From: Enterococcus malodoratus ATCC 43197
Lineage (GTDB): Bacteria > Bacillota > Bacilli > Lactobacillales > Enterococcaceae
Direction: 5' to 3'
NCBI RefSeq assembly: GCF_000407185.1
Contig: NZ_KE136481.1
Coordinates: 1,402,136 to 1,466,135, forward strand
Length of the DNA: 64,000 bases
The notes below the pieces were generated by a model, which was given only the letters and a program-made list of their open reading frames with translations, was not told the DNA's origin and did no database searches. Positions 45,262 through 53,665 of this stretch are shown one piece after another. Position 1 is the first letter of the stretch, and the number at the start of each line of letters is the position of its first letter. The translations under genes were made by a program, and so were the position numbers.

Positions 45262-45287
45262 GAGCTGGATATTTCAGCTCTTTTTTT
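45262..45287 (+). terminator. Terminator of the GntR gene
   Basis: GAGCTG pairs with CAGCTC and is followed by seven T, six bases after the stop codon. Confidence 0.75.
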
Positions 45288-45300
45288 GTCGCCTCTCAAC

Positions 45301-45356
45301 AAAAGTATATATTTTTCAAAAAAGGTATTTACTTTATTTGAATTACGTTTTATTAT
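45301..45356 (+). promoter_or_regulatory. EIIC promoter with two GntR-type sites
   Basis: AAAAGTATATATTTTT (45301-45316) and the degenerate AAAGGTATTTACTTT (45321-45335) precede and overlap TTTACT (45328-45333). TATTAT follows at 45351-45356, a 17-base spacer. A cre-like stretch with two mismatches is at 45363-45380. Confidence 0.6.
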
Positions 45357-45406
45357 GTAACCAAGGAAAGTGCTTACAAAAAATAAAACAATAAGGAGAA
45401 TCTAAC

Positions 45407-46756
45407 GTGGATAAAACAAATAAAAAGGAACAGCTCTTTGAACGCTTTGGAATTATCGCGACGAAGCTAGGCAATCAGATCCACATGCGAACTTTACGTG
45501 ACGCGTTTGCCACATTCATGCCTTTCATGATGCTGGCAGGGTTCGTGACCTTAATCAATTACGTCATTTTAGAACCAACAGGTTTCATGGGAAAGATCGT
45601 CAATCCGGCAACACTGACAAAAATCCAAGAAATCGGTATGTCAATCGCCAATGGTACATTGAGTATTACGACATTATTAGTCGTGGCCGCAGTTTCATAT
45701 CATATGTGTGTCAGCAGAAATTATACCAATCATATTGCAGCGGTCTTGGTTTCGATCTCCACTTTTATGGTATTGACCCCAATGAAAATGATGTTCACTC
45801 CTGAAAATGCAAAAAAAGCGATTGAAGTCACAGGGGTTATTCCTGGCACACATACTGGTGCTTCGGGTATGTTCGTCGGAATCTTTGTCGGCTTATTAGC
45901 AACAGAGCTATTTATCAAGTTGTCTACAAATGAAAAACTGCAAATTAAATTATCGGGAAATATTCCTCCAGCAGTATTGAAATCATTTAATGTTTTGATT
46001 CCGATCATGATTACCGTCACACTATTCGCGGTCATTGGGTTTGGCGTGAACCAACTTTTCAATATGGACGTGAATGGGCTGATCACAAAAGCAATTACTG
46101 GCCCCCTAAGTCATGTGACGACAGGTTTACCTGGATTCGTCTTGATTACATCAATTGCGAATTTATTCTTTGGTTTCGGGATTCATCAAGCCGTGATTTC
46201 AGGTTCTTTGCTCGATCCCTTTTTACTACAGAACATGCAAGAAAACATGGCGGCCTATGCCAATCATGAACAAATTCCACATATCATTAACATGGCCTTC
46301 AAAGATACGTTCGCCGTAATGGGTGGTTCTGGAAATACGATTGCTTTATTGATCGCGATCTTCATTTTTAGTCGCCGTAAAGATTATAAAGACTTCGCGA
46401 AGTTATCTGTTACACCTGCCCTGTTCAATATCAGTGAGCCGATCATCTTCGGTTTGCCAATCGTGTTTAATCTTAGTTTGATTATTCCTTTCGTCTTGGC
46501 TCCAATCTTCTCATTGGTCACTGCTTATTTTGCGACAGCCGCTGGATTAATCAACCATGTCGTTGTTCAGATTCCTTGGACCACACCACCCGTCATCTCA
46601 GGATTCTTAGCAACTGGCGGTGACTGGCGTGCCGCTGTATTGCAAATTGTCATCATTGCCGTAAGTGTCTTTATTTACTTGCCATTCCTGCGTATCGATG
46701 AACATGTCACCGCTAAAATGGCACAAGCTGAAGCGGATACGAATGTATTAAACTAA
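45407..46756 (+). CDS. PTS lactose/cellobiose-family EIIC permease
   Basis: 449 residues from GTG 45407 behind AAGGAGAA. It has about ten membrane segments, with GFGIHQAVISGSLLDPFLL and PALFNISEPIIFGLPIVFN as the EIIC sugar-site motifs. It is the transporter partner of the GH1 enzyme. Again no EIIA or EIIB gene is adjacent. Confidence 0.9.
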   Translation: MDKTNKKEQLFERFGIIATKLGNQIHMRTLRDAFATFMPFMMLAGFVTLINYVILEPTGFMGKIVNPATLTKIQEIGMSIANGTLSITTLLVVAAVSYHMCVSRNYTNHIAAVLVSISTFMVLTPMKMMFTPENAKKAIEVTGVIPGTHTGASGMFVGIFVGLLATELFIKLSTNEKLQIKLSGNIPPAVLKSFNVLIPIMITVTLFAVIGFGVNQLFNMDVNGLITKAITGPLSHVTTGLPGFVLITSIANLFFGFGIHQAVISGSLLDPFLLQNMQENMAAYANHEQIPHIINMAFKDTFAVMGGSGNTIALLIAIFIFSRRKDYKDFAKLSVTPALFNISEPIIFGLPIVFNLSLIIPFVLAPIFSLVTAYFATAAGLINHVVVQIPWTTPPVISGFLATGGDWRAAVLQIVIIAVSVFIYLPFLRIDEHVTAKMAQAEADTNVLN

Positions 46757-46776
46757 AATTTCCAGCCATAAATAGA

Positions 46777-46817
46777 AAGGCAAGCAAAACTGTTGAATCA
46801 TCAGGTTTGCTTGCCTT
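46777..46817. terminator. Bidirectional terminator
   Basis: AAGGCAAGCAAA pairs perfectly with TTTGCTTGCCTT (12 bp), between the convergent EIIC and secreted-protein genes. Confidence 0.8.
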
Positions 46818-46849
46818 GTTTTTATATTATTTTGACTTTATGCCTTATT

Positions 46850-47998
46850 TTAGTAAGCTCCAGCAACTGAGCCGTTTGAGTGATCATAGTTCGTGTTAGC
46901 AAATGAAGGTCTGCCACTATTTGTTACATCTTTACCATCTCTCAAGACTTTCAAATTACGGATTTTGAGTGGTGTGTTCGTAGTATCATGTAAAATGTAG
47001 GCACCGCCTTCAGCAGTCAAATTCGTTTTATATTGTCCAACGAGTGTATTATTCACAAAATTTTGTACATATCCCGATGCAAAATACTTCACGCGCAGGT
47101 GAACGGTTTGGCCATTAGCGATTCGCGGTGCATTTGTGTTAACAGAATAGTATTGTTGCCCAGTAACACCTGAATTTGCTGGAAAATTAATATTGGTTGT
47201 ATTGATTCTCCCTTGTGCGAAGTTGGCGTCTGATCCCGCTTGGTAATGCAGACCTACCCCAACTTGACCACATGCTTTTCCATTTCCTGCGATAACAAAT
47301 TGCATCTCATAGTCACTTTTATTTCCTGTCATAGTACCATTTGCCGAAAAATCAATTCTCGCGTTCCCGCTTAAATTTGCTTGATCAAAAGGTTTATTTG
47401 AATACAATAAACGATACGATCCTGAAACGCCCTGTTCAACACCGCCAACACCAGTTATGTTAACATCAACTTTCTTTGGTGTTACTCCCGGATTTGGATT
47501 ATTGTTTGATGCCGCCTTAGTGGAATAGAAACCGATACCCTCATAGCGCCAGCCTACCTTTACTAAGTGATCTTTTTCAGACGCGTGCAATGTGTAATGA
47601 TGCGTGCCGGTCTTTGCATTTGGGTTATACAAACGATAGACAGGAACAGATCCGCCTGATTGCCACGAGACACCTTCATAACGCCAGCCTACTTTGACTA
47701 AATGATTTTTTTCATTTGCATTAATTGTGTAGTGATGGTCGCCGCCGTTGTTTGGATTATATAAACGATAGACAGCCGTTCCACTTGCCGGCGTTTCCCA
47801 AGCGTTTCCTTCATTGCGCCAACCTACTTTAACCAAGTGATTACGTTCATTCGTATTTGCCGTATAATGGTGCTCGCCTGAATTCGGATTGTAGACCCTC
47901 AGTAACATCGCAGCATCAGCATCCTCCGCCTGAACAAATAATGTTCCGCCGATCAATAAAGCTGCTGCAACAAAAACACTAGCTAAAAACTTTTTCAT
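46850..47998 (-). CDS. Secreted protein with three DUF5648-type repeats
   Basis: 382 residues from ATG 47998 (GGAGG 8 bases upstream). A signal peptide (MKKFLASVFVAAALLIGGTL, cleavage after VQA) precedes three repeats of about 45 residues, each with Y/LYNPNxGxHHYTxxxxEKNHLVKVGWRxEG. The repeats are usually found in secreted cell-surface or peptidoglycan-active proteins of lactic acid bacteria. A C-terminal region of about 200 residues (GVGGVEQGVSGSYRLLYSNK, GTMTGNKSDYEMQF, HLRVKYFASGY) looks like a beta-sandwich lectin or glycan-binding fold. No catalytic motif or LPxTG anchor is visible. Confidence 0.8.
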   Translation of the reverse strand: MKKFLASVFVAAALLIGGTLFVQAEDADAAMLLRVYNPNSGEHHYTANTNERNHLVKVGWRNEGNAWETPASGTAVYRLYNPNNGGDHHYTINANEKNHLVKVGWRYEGVSWQSGGSVPVYRLYNPNAKTGTHHYTLHASEKDHLVKVGWRYEGIGFYSTKAASNNNPNPGVTPKKVDVNITGVGGVEQGVSGSYRLLYSNKPFDQANLSGNARIDFSANGTMTGNKSDYEMQFVIAGNGKACGQVGVGLHYQAGSDANFAQGRINTTNINFPANSGVTGQQYYSVNTNAPRIANGQTVHLRVKYFASGYVQNFVNNTLVGQYKTNLTAEGGAYILHDTTNTPLKIRNLKVLRDGKDVTNSGRPSFANTNYDHSNGSVAGAY

Positions 47999-48122
47999 CT
48001 CCATTTCCTCCTATAAATATTTAATAGTTCCTACCAACTAATTGCTTGAATAACGGCTTTTACGTTCTCCTTTCATGCTATTTATTTTTCGAGAATTTCT
48101 CCTCTAAAAAAGTACTCGTTTT

Positions 48123-48140
48123 TTTGTTAGCGCTTTAAAA
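48123..48140. promoter_or_regulatory. cre-like site upstream of the secreted protein
   Basis: TTTGTTAGCGCTTTAAAA matches the reverse cre consensus with one mismatch, about 125 bases before the gene start. This suggests catabolite control. Confidence 0.5.
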
Positions 48141-48327
48141 ATAAAATTCTATAATCATCTATTTTACAGACATGAAGCTACATTTTATAAAAAGAATGTT
48201 TTATTAATCCATGATGTCAAATATTTATAGAGCATTTAATTCTTACCGCTGAATAAATAATATTTAAAATAATAATTCTATTAATAATGATTATACACAT
48301 TATCAGGCATTCGTTCTAGTCAAAAAT

Positions 48328-48356
48328 GTCCAGCTATTTGTCATTAATAGCTGGAC
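48328..48356 (-). terminator. Terminator of the MerR gene
   Basis: An 11-bp perfect stem, GTCCAGCTATT with AATAGCTGGAC, has a 7-base loop. The minus-strand 3' side is ATTTTT. Confidence 0.65.
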
Positions 48357-48437
48357 GATTGTATTCTATAGTGATCCATTTACATTAGTTTGTGGGAGCT
48401 GACACATTCAAGAGGACTGTTAGAGTTGTTTCAATCT

Positions 48438-48881
48438 CTAAACTCGAAATCCATTAGCCAATTGCAGCTCGGCTTTTTCTTTTTTTACGAAAGCTACTTG
48501 GGCATCGATTAATTCTTTTGCCTTAGGAGAGTTGTAGCGATCGATTTTGATATCGATCTCCTTAAGATTTTCCATCAATTGTGCTTGCTGCCGCAAAACT
48601 TCTTCCTTGTGGGTTTGCAGCAGTGCCTTTCTTTGCGGAATCGTTTTAGACCCGTCCATACAGTATTCAATGTATTGCTTGATATCGTGGATCGGCATAC
48701 CTGTATTTTTCAAGCAGCAAACGGTGTGGATCAAATTTAAATCAGATTCGGTGAACTCACGATAACCTGAATCATTTTTTGCAACAAATGGTAATAGCCC
48801 CTTTTTATCATAAAAACGAATCGTGGAAATCGTCAAATCGAATTTTTCAGCTACTTCTTTAATTGTATATGTTTCAGCCAT
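48438..48881 (-). CDS. MerR-family transcriptional regulator
   Basis: 147 residues. YTIKEVAEKFDLTISTIRFYDKKGLLPF is the MerR winged helix, followed by the long dimerisation helix LKEIDIKIDRYN. It resembles the AdhR/YfmP-like group that senses carbonyl stress. It is divergent from a short-chain dehydrogenase whose promoter has the 19-bp spacer that MerR activators need. Confidence 0.88.
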   Translation of the reverse strand: MAETYTIKEVAEKFDLTISTIRFYDKKGLLPFVAKNDSGYREFTESDLNLIHTVCCLKNTGMPIHDIKQYIEYCMDGSKTIPQRKALLQTHKEEVLRQQAQLMENLKEIDIKIDRYNSPKAKELIDAQVAFVKKEKAELQLANGFRV

Positions 48882-48947
48882 TTTTATACCTCCTAATTCA
48901 GATAGCTAAGTTGATTTGCAAACATGAAAAACCGCTAAACAAGCCCT

Positions 48948-48978
48948 TTGGCCTAAACCATGGTTTAGGGTTTATGCT
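48948..48978 (+). promoter_or_regulatory. MerR-type promoter with 18-bp palindrome in the spacer
   Basis: TTGGCC (48948-48953) and TATGCT (48973-48978) are 19 bases apart. The perfect palindrome CCTAAACCATGGTTTAGG (48952-48969) lies in the spacer. This is the layout of MerR-activated promoters. Confidence 0.75.
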
Positions 48979-49023
48979 TACAGTAAATCAGAAAGAAGAA
49001 ATAGTCAAACGGAGGAATTTATT

Positions 49024-49718
49024 ATGAAAACAGCAGTAATCACTGGCGCAAATAAAGGGATCGGCTTTGCGATCGCCAAGTCATTGGGGATCAAAGGATG
49101 GCATGTCATCATTGGTGCTCGCAACAAAGAACGTGCTGAAACGGCGGTGACTAAACTTCAAGAAGCAGGCGTGTCGCATGTTGACTACGTCTTGATCAAT
49201 CTTAGCAAGATTGAAACGATCGAAGAAGCAGTAAAAAAAATCCAGCAAGATTTTTCAACGATCGATTTATTAGTGAATAATGCCGGAATCCCTGGCGGAC
49301 ACGGTTCAAGCCTAACTGAAAGCATTGAGGATCTTCAAACGACAATGCAGGTCAATTTCTTTGGTACATTTCAATTAACCCAAGGATTGCTGCCAATTTT
49401 AGAAAAAACAATGGTCGTATCGTGAATATTACGATCCCAACTGAAGCAAATCCTTTTTGGAATCCTTTCGCCTACAAGTCAACTAAAGCTGCACAAAACG
49501 TGATGATGCAGGCATTAGCAATTGATTTCGAAAAGGAACATAAAAAATTGGAGATTTTCAGTATCCATCCCGGTCCAACCACGACCGATCTAAACGGGAA
49601 TATTACCGCGGAAGGATTCCATACACCTGATGATGTTGCTGAAAAAATCTCGGACATTCTTTTAGATGGCAACTCTCATCAAGGAGAATTTCTAGAAATC
49701 TACGGCGAACTAAAATAA
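49024..49718 (+). pseudogene. Short-chain dehydrogenase/reductase, frameshifted at an A-run
   Basis: The first half (49024-49425) begins KTAVITGANKGIGFAIAKSL (NAD(P)-binding TGxxxGIG) and includes LVNNAG, then ends early after LPILEK. The second half continues in the -1 frame (from about 49408) as NNGRIVNITIP, with YKSTKAA (catalytic Tyr and Lys) and HPGPTTTD. Seven A at 49403 onward would give GAA AAA AAC AAT and one intact protein of about 231 residues; the sequence has six. So the gene is either truly broken, phase-variable, or carries a sequencing error. The catalytic Ser position in VNITIP is Thr/Ile-like, which is unusual. Confidence 0.85.
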
Positions 49719-49737
49719 TCTCTTTCGATAAAAACAG

Positions 49738-49770
49738 AACCAATATCAGACTAGCAAACTGATATTGGTT
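49738..49770 (+). terminator. Terminator of the dehydrogenase gene
   Basis: AACCAATATCAG pairs perfectly with CTGATATTGGTT over a 9-base loop, followed by a T-run. Confidence 0.85.
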
Positions 49771-49875
49771 TTTTTATACAACTTAGCGGTCGTATCGAAA
49801 AATGAGACGTAAGTCTGATATTAAGGAAATTACAAGACTGGTATACTTTAGAAAAGGTCACGAGGAGGAAAATAA

Positions 49876-50439
49876 ATGAAGAATTCAGATAAAAAAGTGA
49901 ATGTTGGTAGAAAATTCTTCTGGATTTTATTCTTTTTAGCATTTGCGATTACGGGTTTTACAAACTTTGCGATTGATCATCAATTTACTTGGTTTCGAAT
50001 TGTCGGCAGCGCTTTGATTTTTGGCGGTTCCTTATTGGATGCTTTGCTTTTCAGTAAGAACTATCGTGTGATTCATTCAGTCTCAGTTTTCACCGTTTTA
50101 ATTGTCCCGTTTTTCATGGTTATTGAACGGACGGTCAACACTTACTTCTTGGATGCGCCGATTTACTGGCTTTTTCCGATTGGGTTGCCAATCGCACTGA
50201 CTTGGATCGCGTATTTCTGGGCCAATATCGGGGTTCGCAAAATTTTACATTGGAATATGGGTTCCTGTCTAGGTATCGCCTCACTGTTAGCAATTCCGGC
50301 AGTTTTGATTACCAATACCATCGCTAATCAAACAACTGTTTATAACATTATTGAAATGAGTTTTATTACCATTGTTACGCTGTTAGCTTGTGGCGGTCTA
50401 GGGTTGATCGCGGGGCTCTTTATGCGTAAACGTAATTAA
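49876..50439 (+). CDS. Hypothetical integral membrane protein
   Basis: 187 residues behind GAGGAGGA. It has about five to six hydrophobic segments (FFWILFFLAFAITGFTNFAI, VGSALIFGGSLLDALLF, VSVFTVLIVPFFMVI, WLFPIGLPIALTWIAYF and others) and a charged N-terminus. I do not recognise a family; no catalytic motif is visible. Flanked by terminators, so transcribed alone. Confidence 0.7.
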   Translation: MKNSDKKVNVGRKFFWILFFLAFAITGFTNFAIDHQFTWFRIVGSALIFGGSLLDALLFSKNYRVIHSVSVFTVLIVPFFMVIERTVNTYFLDAPIYWLFPIGLPIALTWIAYFWANIGVRKILHWNMGSCLGIASLLAIPAVLITNTIANQTTVYNIIEMSFITIVTLLACGGLGLIAGLFMRKRN

Positions 50440-50448
50440 TAAAAAATG

Positions 50449-50486
50449 AAGGCATCCAGCGTTTGTTCAATCAAACTGGATGCCTT
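50449..50486. terminator. Bidirectional terminator
   Basis: AAGGCATCCAG pairs with CTGGATGCCTT; T-run on the plus side. It lies between the membrane-protein gene and the convergent glycosyltransferase gene. Confidence 0.8.
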
Positions 50487-50558
50487 TTTTATGCTTAATT
50501 TATTTTTACTAGCAAATAACTATCTACGTCATTTTCATCTGCTGGAAGGTCAAGCGCC

Positions 50559-51788
50559 CTATTCAAGATACTGTCTTTCGATGATTTCCGCCGCATTCTT
50601 AGTACCATTTGTCTTTCTCATTAATTCTCTCATCTCTTCTGCCTTTTCGTACATTTCAGGTGTTTGGAGTATTTCGATTCCCTTATCCAAGGTTTGAGCA
50701 GAAACCTTACTCGGACTTAATGCGAGTGCATTGCCAAATTTTTCGCAATAAGCAACATTGACTTCTTGTTCATACTGCAGCCCGATCCCAATAAATGGTT
50801 TACCAGAGGAACAAGCCGTCTGCACAGTTCCTTCACCGCCGTGAATCACAGAAAAATCAACTAGCTCAGATACCTCCAAAGCTGGCAGCCAATCGAAAAC
50901 ATGGATATTGCTTGCCGAATGATCGACCTGTAAATAATTTTTGATTGGTGCAATCACCTCAATAGTTGTATTTTCGAAATAGCTCAACACTTTTTTGATC
51001 AAGGAGCGATTGCCTGAGCTTCCCATCACAAAATACACGACCAGTTTCTTTTTCTTGCGCGCTTCTTTGATCACTTGAAGAACTGCATCCGGAATAGTAT
51101 AAGGCAGATGAGCAAAAATCGGACCAACGGATTGGTAATTGACTGGAAAATCTAATTCTGCCGTGAATGCCGGATGCGTGGTAATTAAATTCAAATCACC
51201 GTCTAACATATCTATCGTATATTTTGGCAGCTCCAACTGATAGCCTCGAGCAACTTTTTTAAAGGCAGCTGGCTTCCAGGTTAGATGTTTAGCAACTCCA
51301 AGAAATGCTTTCCAAAGGGTATTCGCCGGAAGATACGGCTTATTCAACTGGCTAGGCAGCGCACATGACGCTGCATTATTGAAATGTGGCCGCGACATCG
51401 CAACTGGCTTGACATATACCAGAGGAATCTTGCTGATACGAGCAGACATGAAAATCGTAACATTGCTGCCGGTCACGATTACCTGCGGAGCTAGTTCTTT
51501 GATCAGCGCCAACTCACTCTCGACACGTTCCGCGACCATCTTTGTAGTAAAAGGATTTTTCAAACTTTTCCCTTGATCAAATTTCATAATTGAATCTTCT
51601 TGCTGCGGCGTCAGCTTTGGACTCAGCAAATAAACTGCAAAATTCTGCGCTTTGATCAGATCAAGATATTTCTCAGAGAAGCCGCAAAAGGCACAATGAT
51701 GATCCTGTCGTAATTGTTTGGCAATCTCGAGCATGCGAGTTGTTTCGGCTAGGTTAAACGTTGCGGGTGCAAAAAGAATCGTCTTCAT
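50559..51788 (-). CDS. GT1-type glycosyltransferase (UDP-glycosyltransferase/MGT-like)
   Basis: 409 residues. A GT-B fold is implied: N-terminal ILFAPATFNLAETTRMLEIA and the C-terminal nucleotide-sugar site SVIHGGEGTVQTACSSGKPF, the GT1 donor motif. It is similar to macrolide and small-molecule glycosyltransferases. The acceptor is unknown. The aspartate racemase gene, 12 bases upstream on the same strand, is probably in the same transcript. Confidence 0.82.
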   Translation of the reverse strand: MKTILFAPATFNLAETTRMLEIAKQLRQDHHCAFCGFSEKYLDLIKAQNFAVYLLSPKLTPQQEDSIMKFDQGKSLKNPFTTKMVAERVESELALIKELAPQVIVTGSNVTIFMSARISKIPLVYVKPVAMSRPHFNNAASCALPSQLNKPYLPANTLWKAFLGVAKHLTWKPAAFKKVARGYQLELPKYTIDMLDGDLNLITTHPAFTAELDFPVNYQSVGPIFAHLPYTIPDAVLQVIKEARKKKKLVVYFVMGSSGNRSLIKKVLSYFENTTIEVIAPIKNYLQVDHSASNIHVFDWLPALEVSELVDFSVIHGGEGTVQTACSSGKPFIGIGLQYEQEVNVAYCEKFGNALALSPSKVSAQTLDKGIEILQTPEMYEKAEEMRELMRKTNGTKNAAEIIERQYLE

Positions 51789-51800
51789 CATTCTCCTCGA

Positions 51801-52493
51801 TTATTCTGCCAAAGCTTGTTCGACGGCTTTTTGAGAATGGATCTCGGTCGTATCAAACACAGGAATCGTGACATCCATTTGCTGAATCAGCAAACCGATT
51901 TCGGTACAGCCTAAAATCACGCCTTCCGCTCCCGCTTTGACGGCCTGTTCGATCACGGCAATAAATTTCGCTTTCGATTCTGATAAAATTTTACCGTGGC
52001 ACAGTTCATCAAAAATTATCTGATTAACCGTTTCGATATCTTCTTCAGTCGGAATCCATACCTCAATTTCACTCTCGATAATTTTTTGTTTATAAAAATC
52101 TTGCGTCATCGTATATTTGGTTCCTAATAACGCGACTTTTTTGATACCTTCCTCCTGCAGCTCAGCGATGGTTGCGTCTGCAATATGCAAAATTGGAATC
52201 GATAAATAATCCGCGATTTGCGGTGCAACCTTATGCATCGTGTTGGTACAGATCACTAGAAAATCCGCCCCTGCTTGCTCCAATTGCAGTGCTTCTTTTC
52301 CTAAAATCTCACCGCTTTTTTCCCATTCGTTTGCTACCTGACACTTTTCGATCTCTTCAAAATCAACGCTTGCCAACTTGATTTTGGCTGAATGCAGACC
52401 GCCTAATTTTTGATTTACTATTTCATTGATTCGAGTATAATACGTCACCGTACTTTCCCAACTCATACCACCTAGCAAACCGATCGTCTTCAT
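51801..52493 (-). CDS. Aspartate/glutamate racemase family protein (YgeA/RacX-like)
   Basis: 230 residues from ATG 52493 (GAGGTG upstream). KTIGLLGGMSWESTVTYY is the YgeA-type N-terminus, and the two active-site Cys lie in VICTNTMHK and ILGCTEIGLL. The family racemises Asp, Glu or broader amino acids without PLP. Paired with the glycosyltransferase gene. Confidence 0.88.
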   Translation of the reverse strand: MKTIGLLGGMSWESTVTYYTRINEIVNQKLGGLHSAKIKLASVDFEEIEKCQVANEWEKSGEILGKEALQLEQAGADFLVICTNTMHKVAPQIADYLSIPILHIADATIAELQEEGIKKVALLGTKYTMTQDFYKQKIIESEIEVWIPTEEDIETVNQIIFDELCHGKILSESKAKFIAVIEQAVKAGAEGVILGCTEIGLLIQQMDVTIPVFDTTEIHSQKAVEQALAE

Positions 52494-52563
52494 ATACACA
52501 CCTCTTCTTACTTAATTATTTCTTCATTATAGCAAGAAAAACAGTCTCACACGATTCCGCCTA

Positions 52564-53388
52564 TTATTTTTCAACCACAAAACAAAGTGTCTCTGACTCG
52601 ACCATAGATGGACGCCCGAGAAGATCTCCGCAAATTTCGTTAGATGCAAATCCGATCTTTTTCAATTCCGCTAGTAGTTCTTCTTCAGCAAACACTGTTT
52701 CCCATATAAAAAACTCTTTAAAAGAATCAGGATAAAGCAGATAGTGCTGATCCAAATAGGTGGTTGTTCCAGGATAAGTTTTTTGTGCAGAGAGATGGAT
52801 ACACTTCTCCTTCGTCCAAAAATTATCCTCTTCGACTTGCCATGTATTTGCCTCTTCAAACGCGGCATATTTCTGCGGTGTGAAGACATCAAAAATGAAT
52901 CGTCCGCCTGGTTTTAGTGCTCTGTAGACCTTTTGAAAAATCCGTTGTCGATCCGTAGGTGAAAAGACACCCAGATCACAATAAATCAGTACGATGACAT
53001 CATATTGTTCTTTTCCAAGATCTGCTGTTAGATAATCCCCGCACTGATAGTCGATGGTGTAATCCTTTTCCTTAGCCGAATTTTTCGCATAAGCAATACT
53101 CAATTCTGAAAAATCGATTCCTTTTACTTGGTAACCCGCCTCACAAAATTTCTCTGCATAAATTCCCGGTCCGCAACCAAGATCCAGCAGTTTCGGAAAT
53201 TCCTGCACCGGACATTTTTGCGTCAACCACTTCATAGACTGACTAATATATTCTGAATTTCTAGTCGCTCCATCAAACTCGCTGTCTAAGTGAGCAGCTA
53301 ACATTTTGGGTGCTATGTGGTCATCCAACCAAATTGAATCTTGGCTCTGACTAAACATTGGTACTTCCATTTTAATCTCTCTGATCAT
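52564..53388 (-). CDS. Class I SAM-dependent methyltransferase
   Basis: 274 residues from ATG 53388, 8 bases after AGAGG. The SAM site is LLDLGCGPGIYAEKFCEAGY near residues 61-80, with KGIDFSE and the later LKPGGRFIFDVFTP. The substrate is unknown. A similar enzyme class methylates small molecules or tRNA. Confidence 0.85.
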   Translation of the reverse strand: MIREIKMEVPMFSQSQDSIWLDDHIAPKMLAAHLDSEFDGATRNSEYISQSMKWLTQKCPVQEFPKLLDLGCGPGIYAEKFCEAGYQVKGIDFSELSIAYAKNSAKEKDYTIDYQCGDYLTADLGKEQYDVIVLIYCDLGVFSPTDRQRIFQKVYRALKPGGRFIFDVFTPQKYAAFEEANTWQVEEDNFWTKEKCIHLSAQKTYPGTTTYLDQHYLLYPDSFKEFFIWETVFAEEELLAELKKIGFASNEICGDLLGRPSMVESETLCFVVEK

Positions 53389-53629
53389 TTTCTTTTCCTC
53401 TTTCTGACTGACGACAATCCCAAAGGCAACAAAAAAACGTAGAAAAAGTTCTGCACACCAAATAAACTGTCTTTTCTTGCGAAAATTTTCAGTCTATTCA
53501 ATGTCAGAATCCTTTTCCACGTTTCACTAAATTACTTCAGTTGCGTAATGAGTAGTGCGCCGGACCGAAATCCCCTCTAATCTTTTTTAATGTGATTGTC
53601 GTCTGTTTTATTTTAGCATAATCCATAAA
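53389..53629. other. Intergenic region, no gene seen
   Basis: About 240 bases between the methyltransferase start and a terminator. I found no clear promoter or coding frame in it. Confidence 0.4.
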
Positions 53630-53662
53630 AAAGGATCAACCACACATTATGGTTGATCCTTT
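53630..53662 (-). terminator. Terminator of the lipoprotein gene
   Basis: AAAGGATCAACC pairs with GGTTGATCCTTT over a 9-base loop, followed by TTTT on the minus strand, just past the lipoprotein stop. Confidence 0.8.
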
Positions 53663-53665
53663 GAT

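Larger units (their letters stand above)
47999..48437. other. Intergenic region upstream of the secreted protein
   Basis: 439 bases without a gene, AT-rich. It contains a cre-like site and a terminator hairpin (listed separately). I see nothing else in it. Confidence 0.5.

Noticed and set aside
49400-49430. Programmed -1 ribosomal frameshift joining the two SDR halves
   Set aside because: The reading-frame phase does not give a canonical X XXY YYZ heptamer (zero-frame codons are GAA AAA ACA) and I see no stimulatory stem; a one-base deletion or sequencing error is simpler. Transcript slippage cannot be excluded.
50446-50697. Plus-strand frame after the membrane-protein gene
   Set aside because: It runs through a terminator and antisense to the glycosyltransferase C-terminus with no support.
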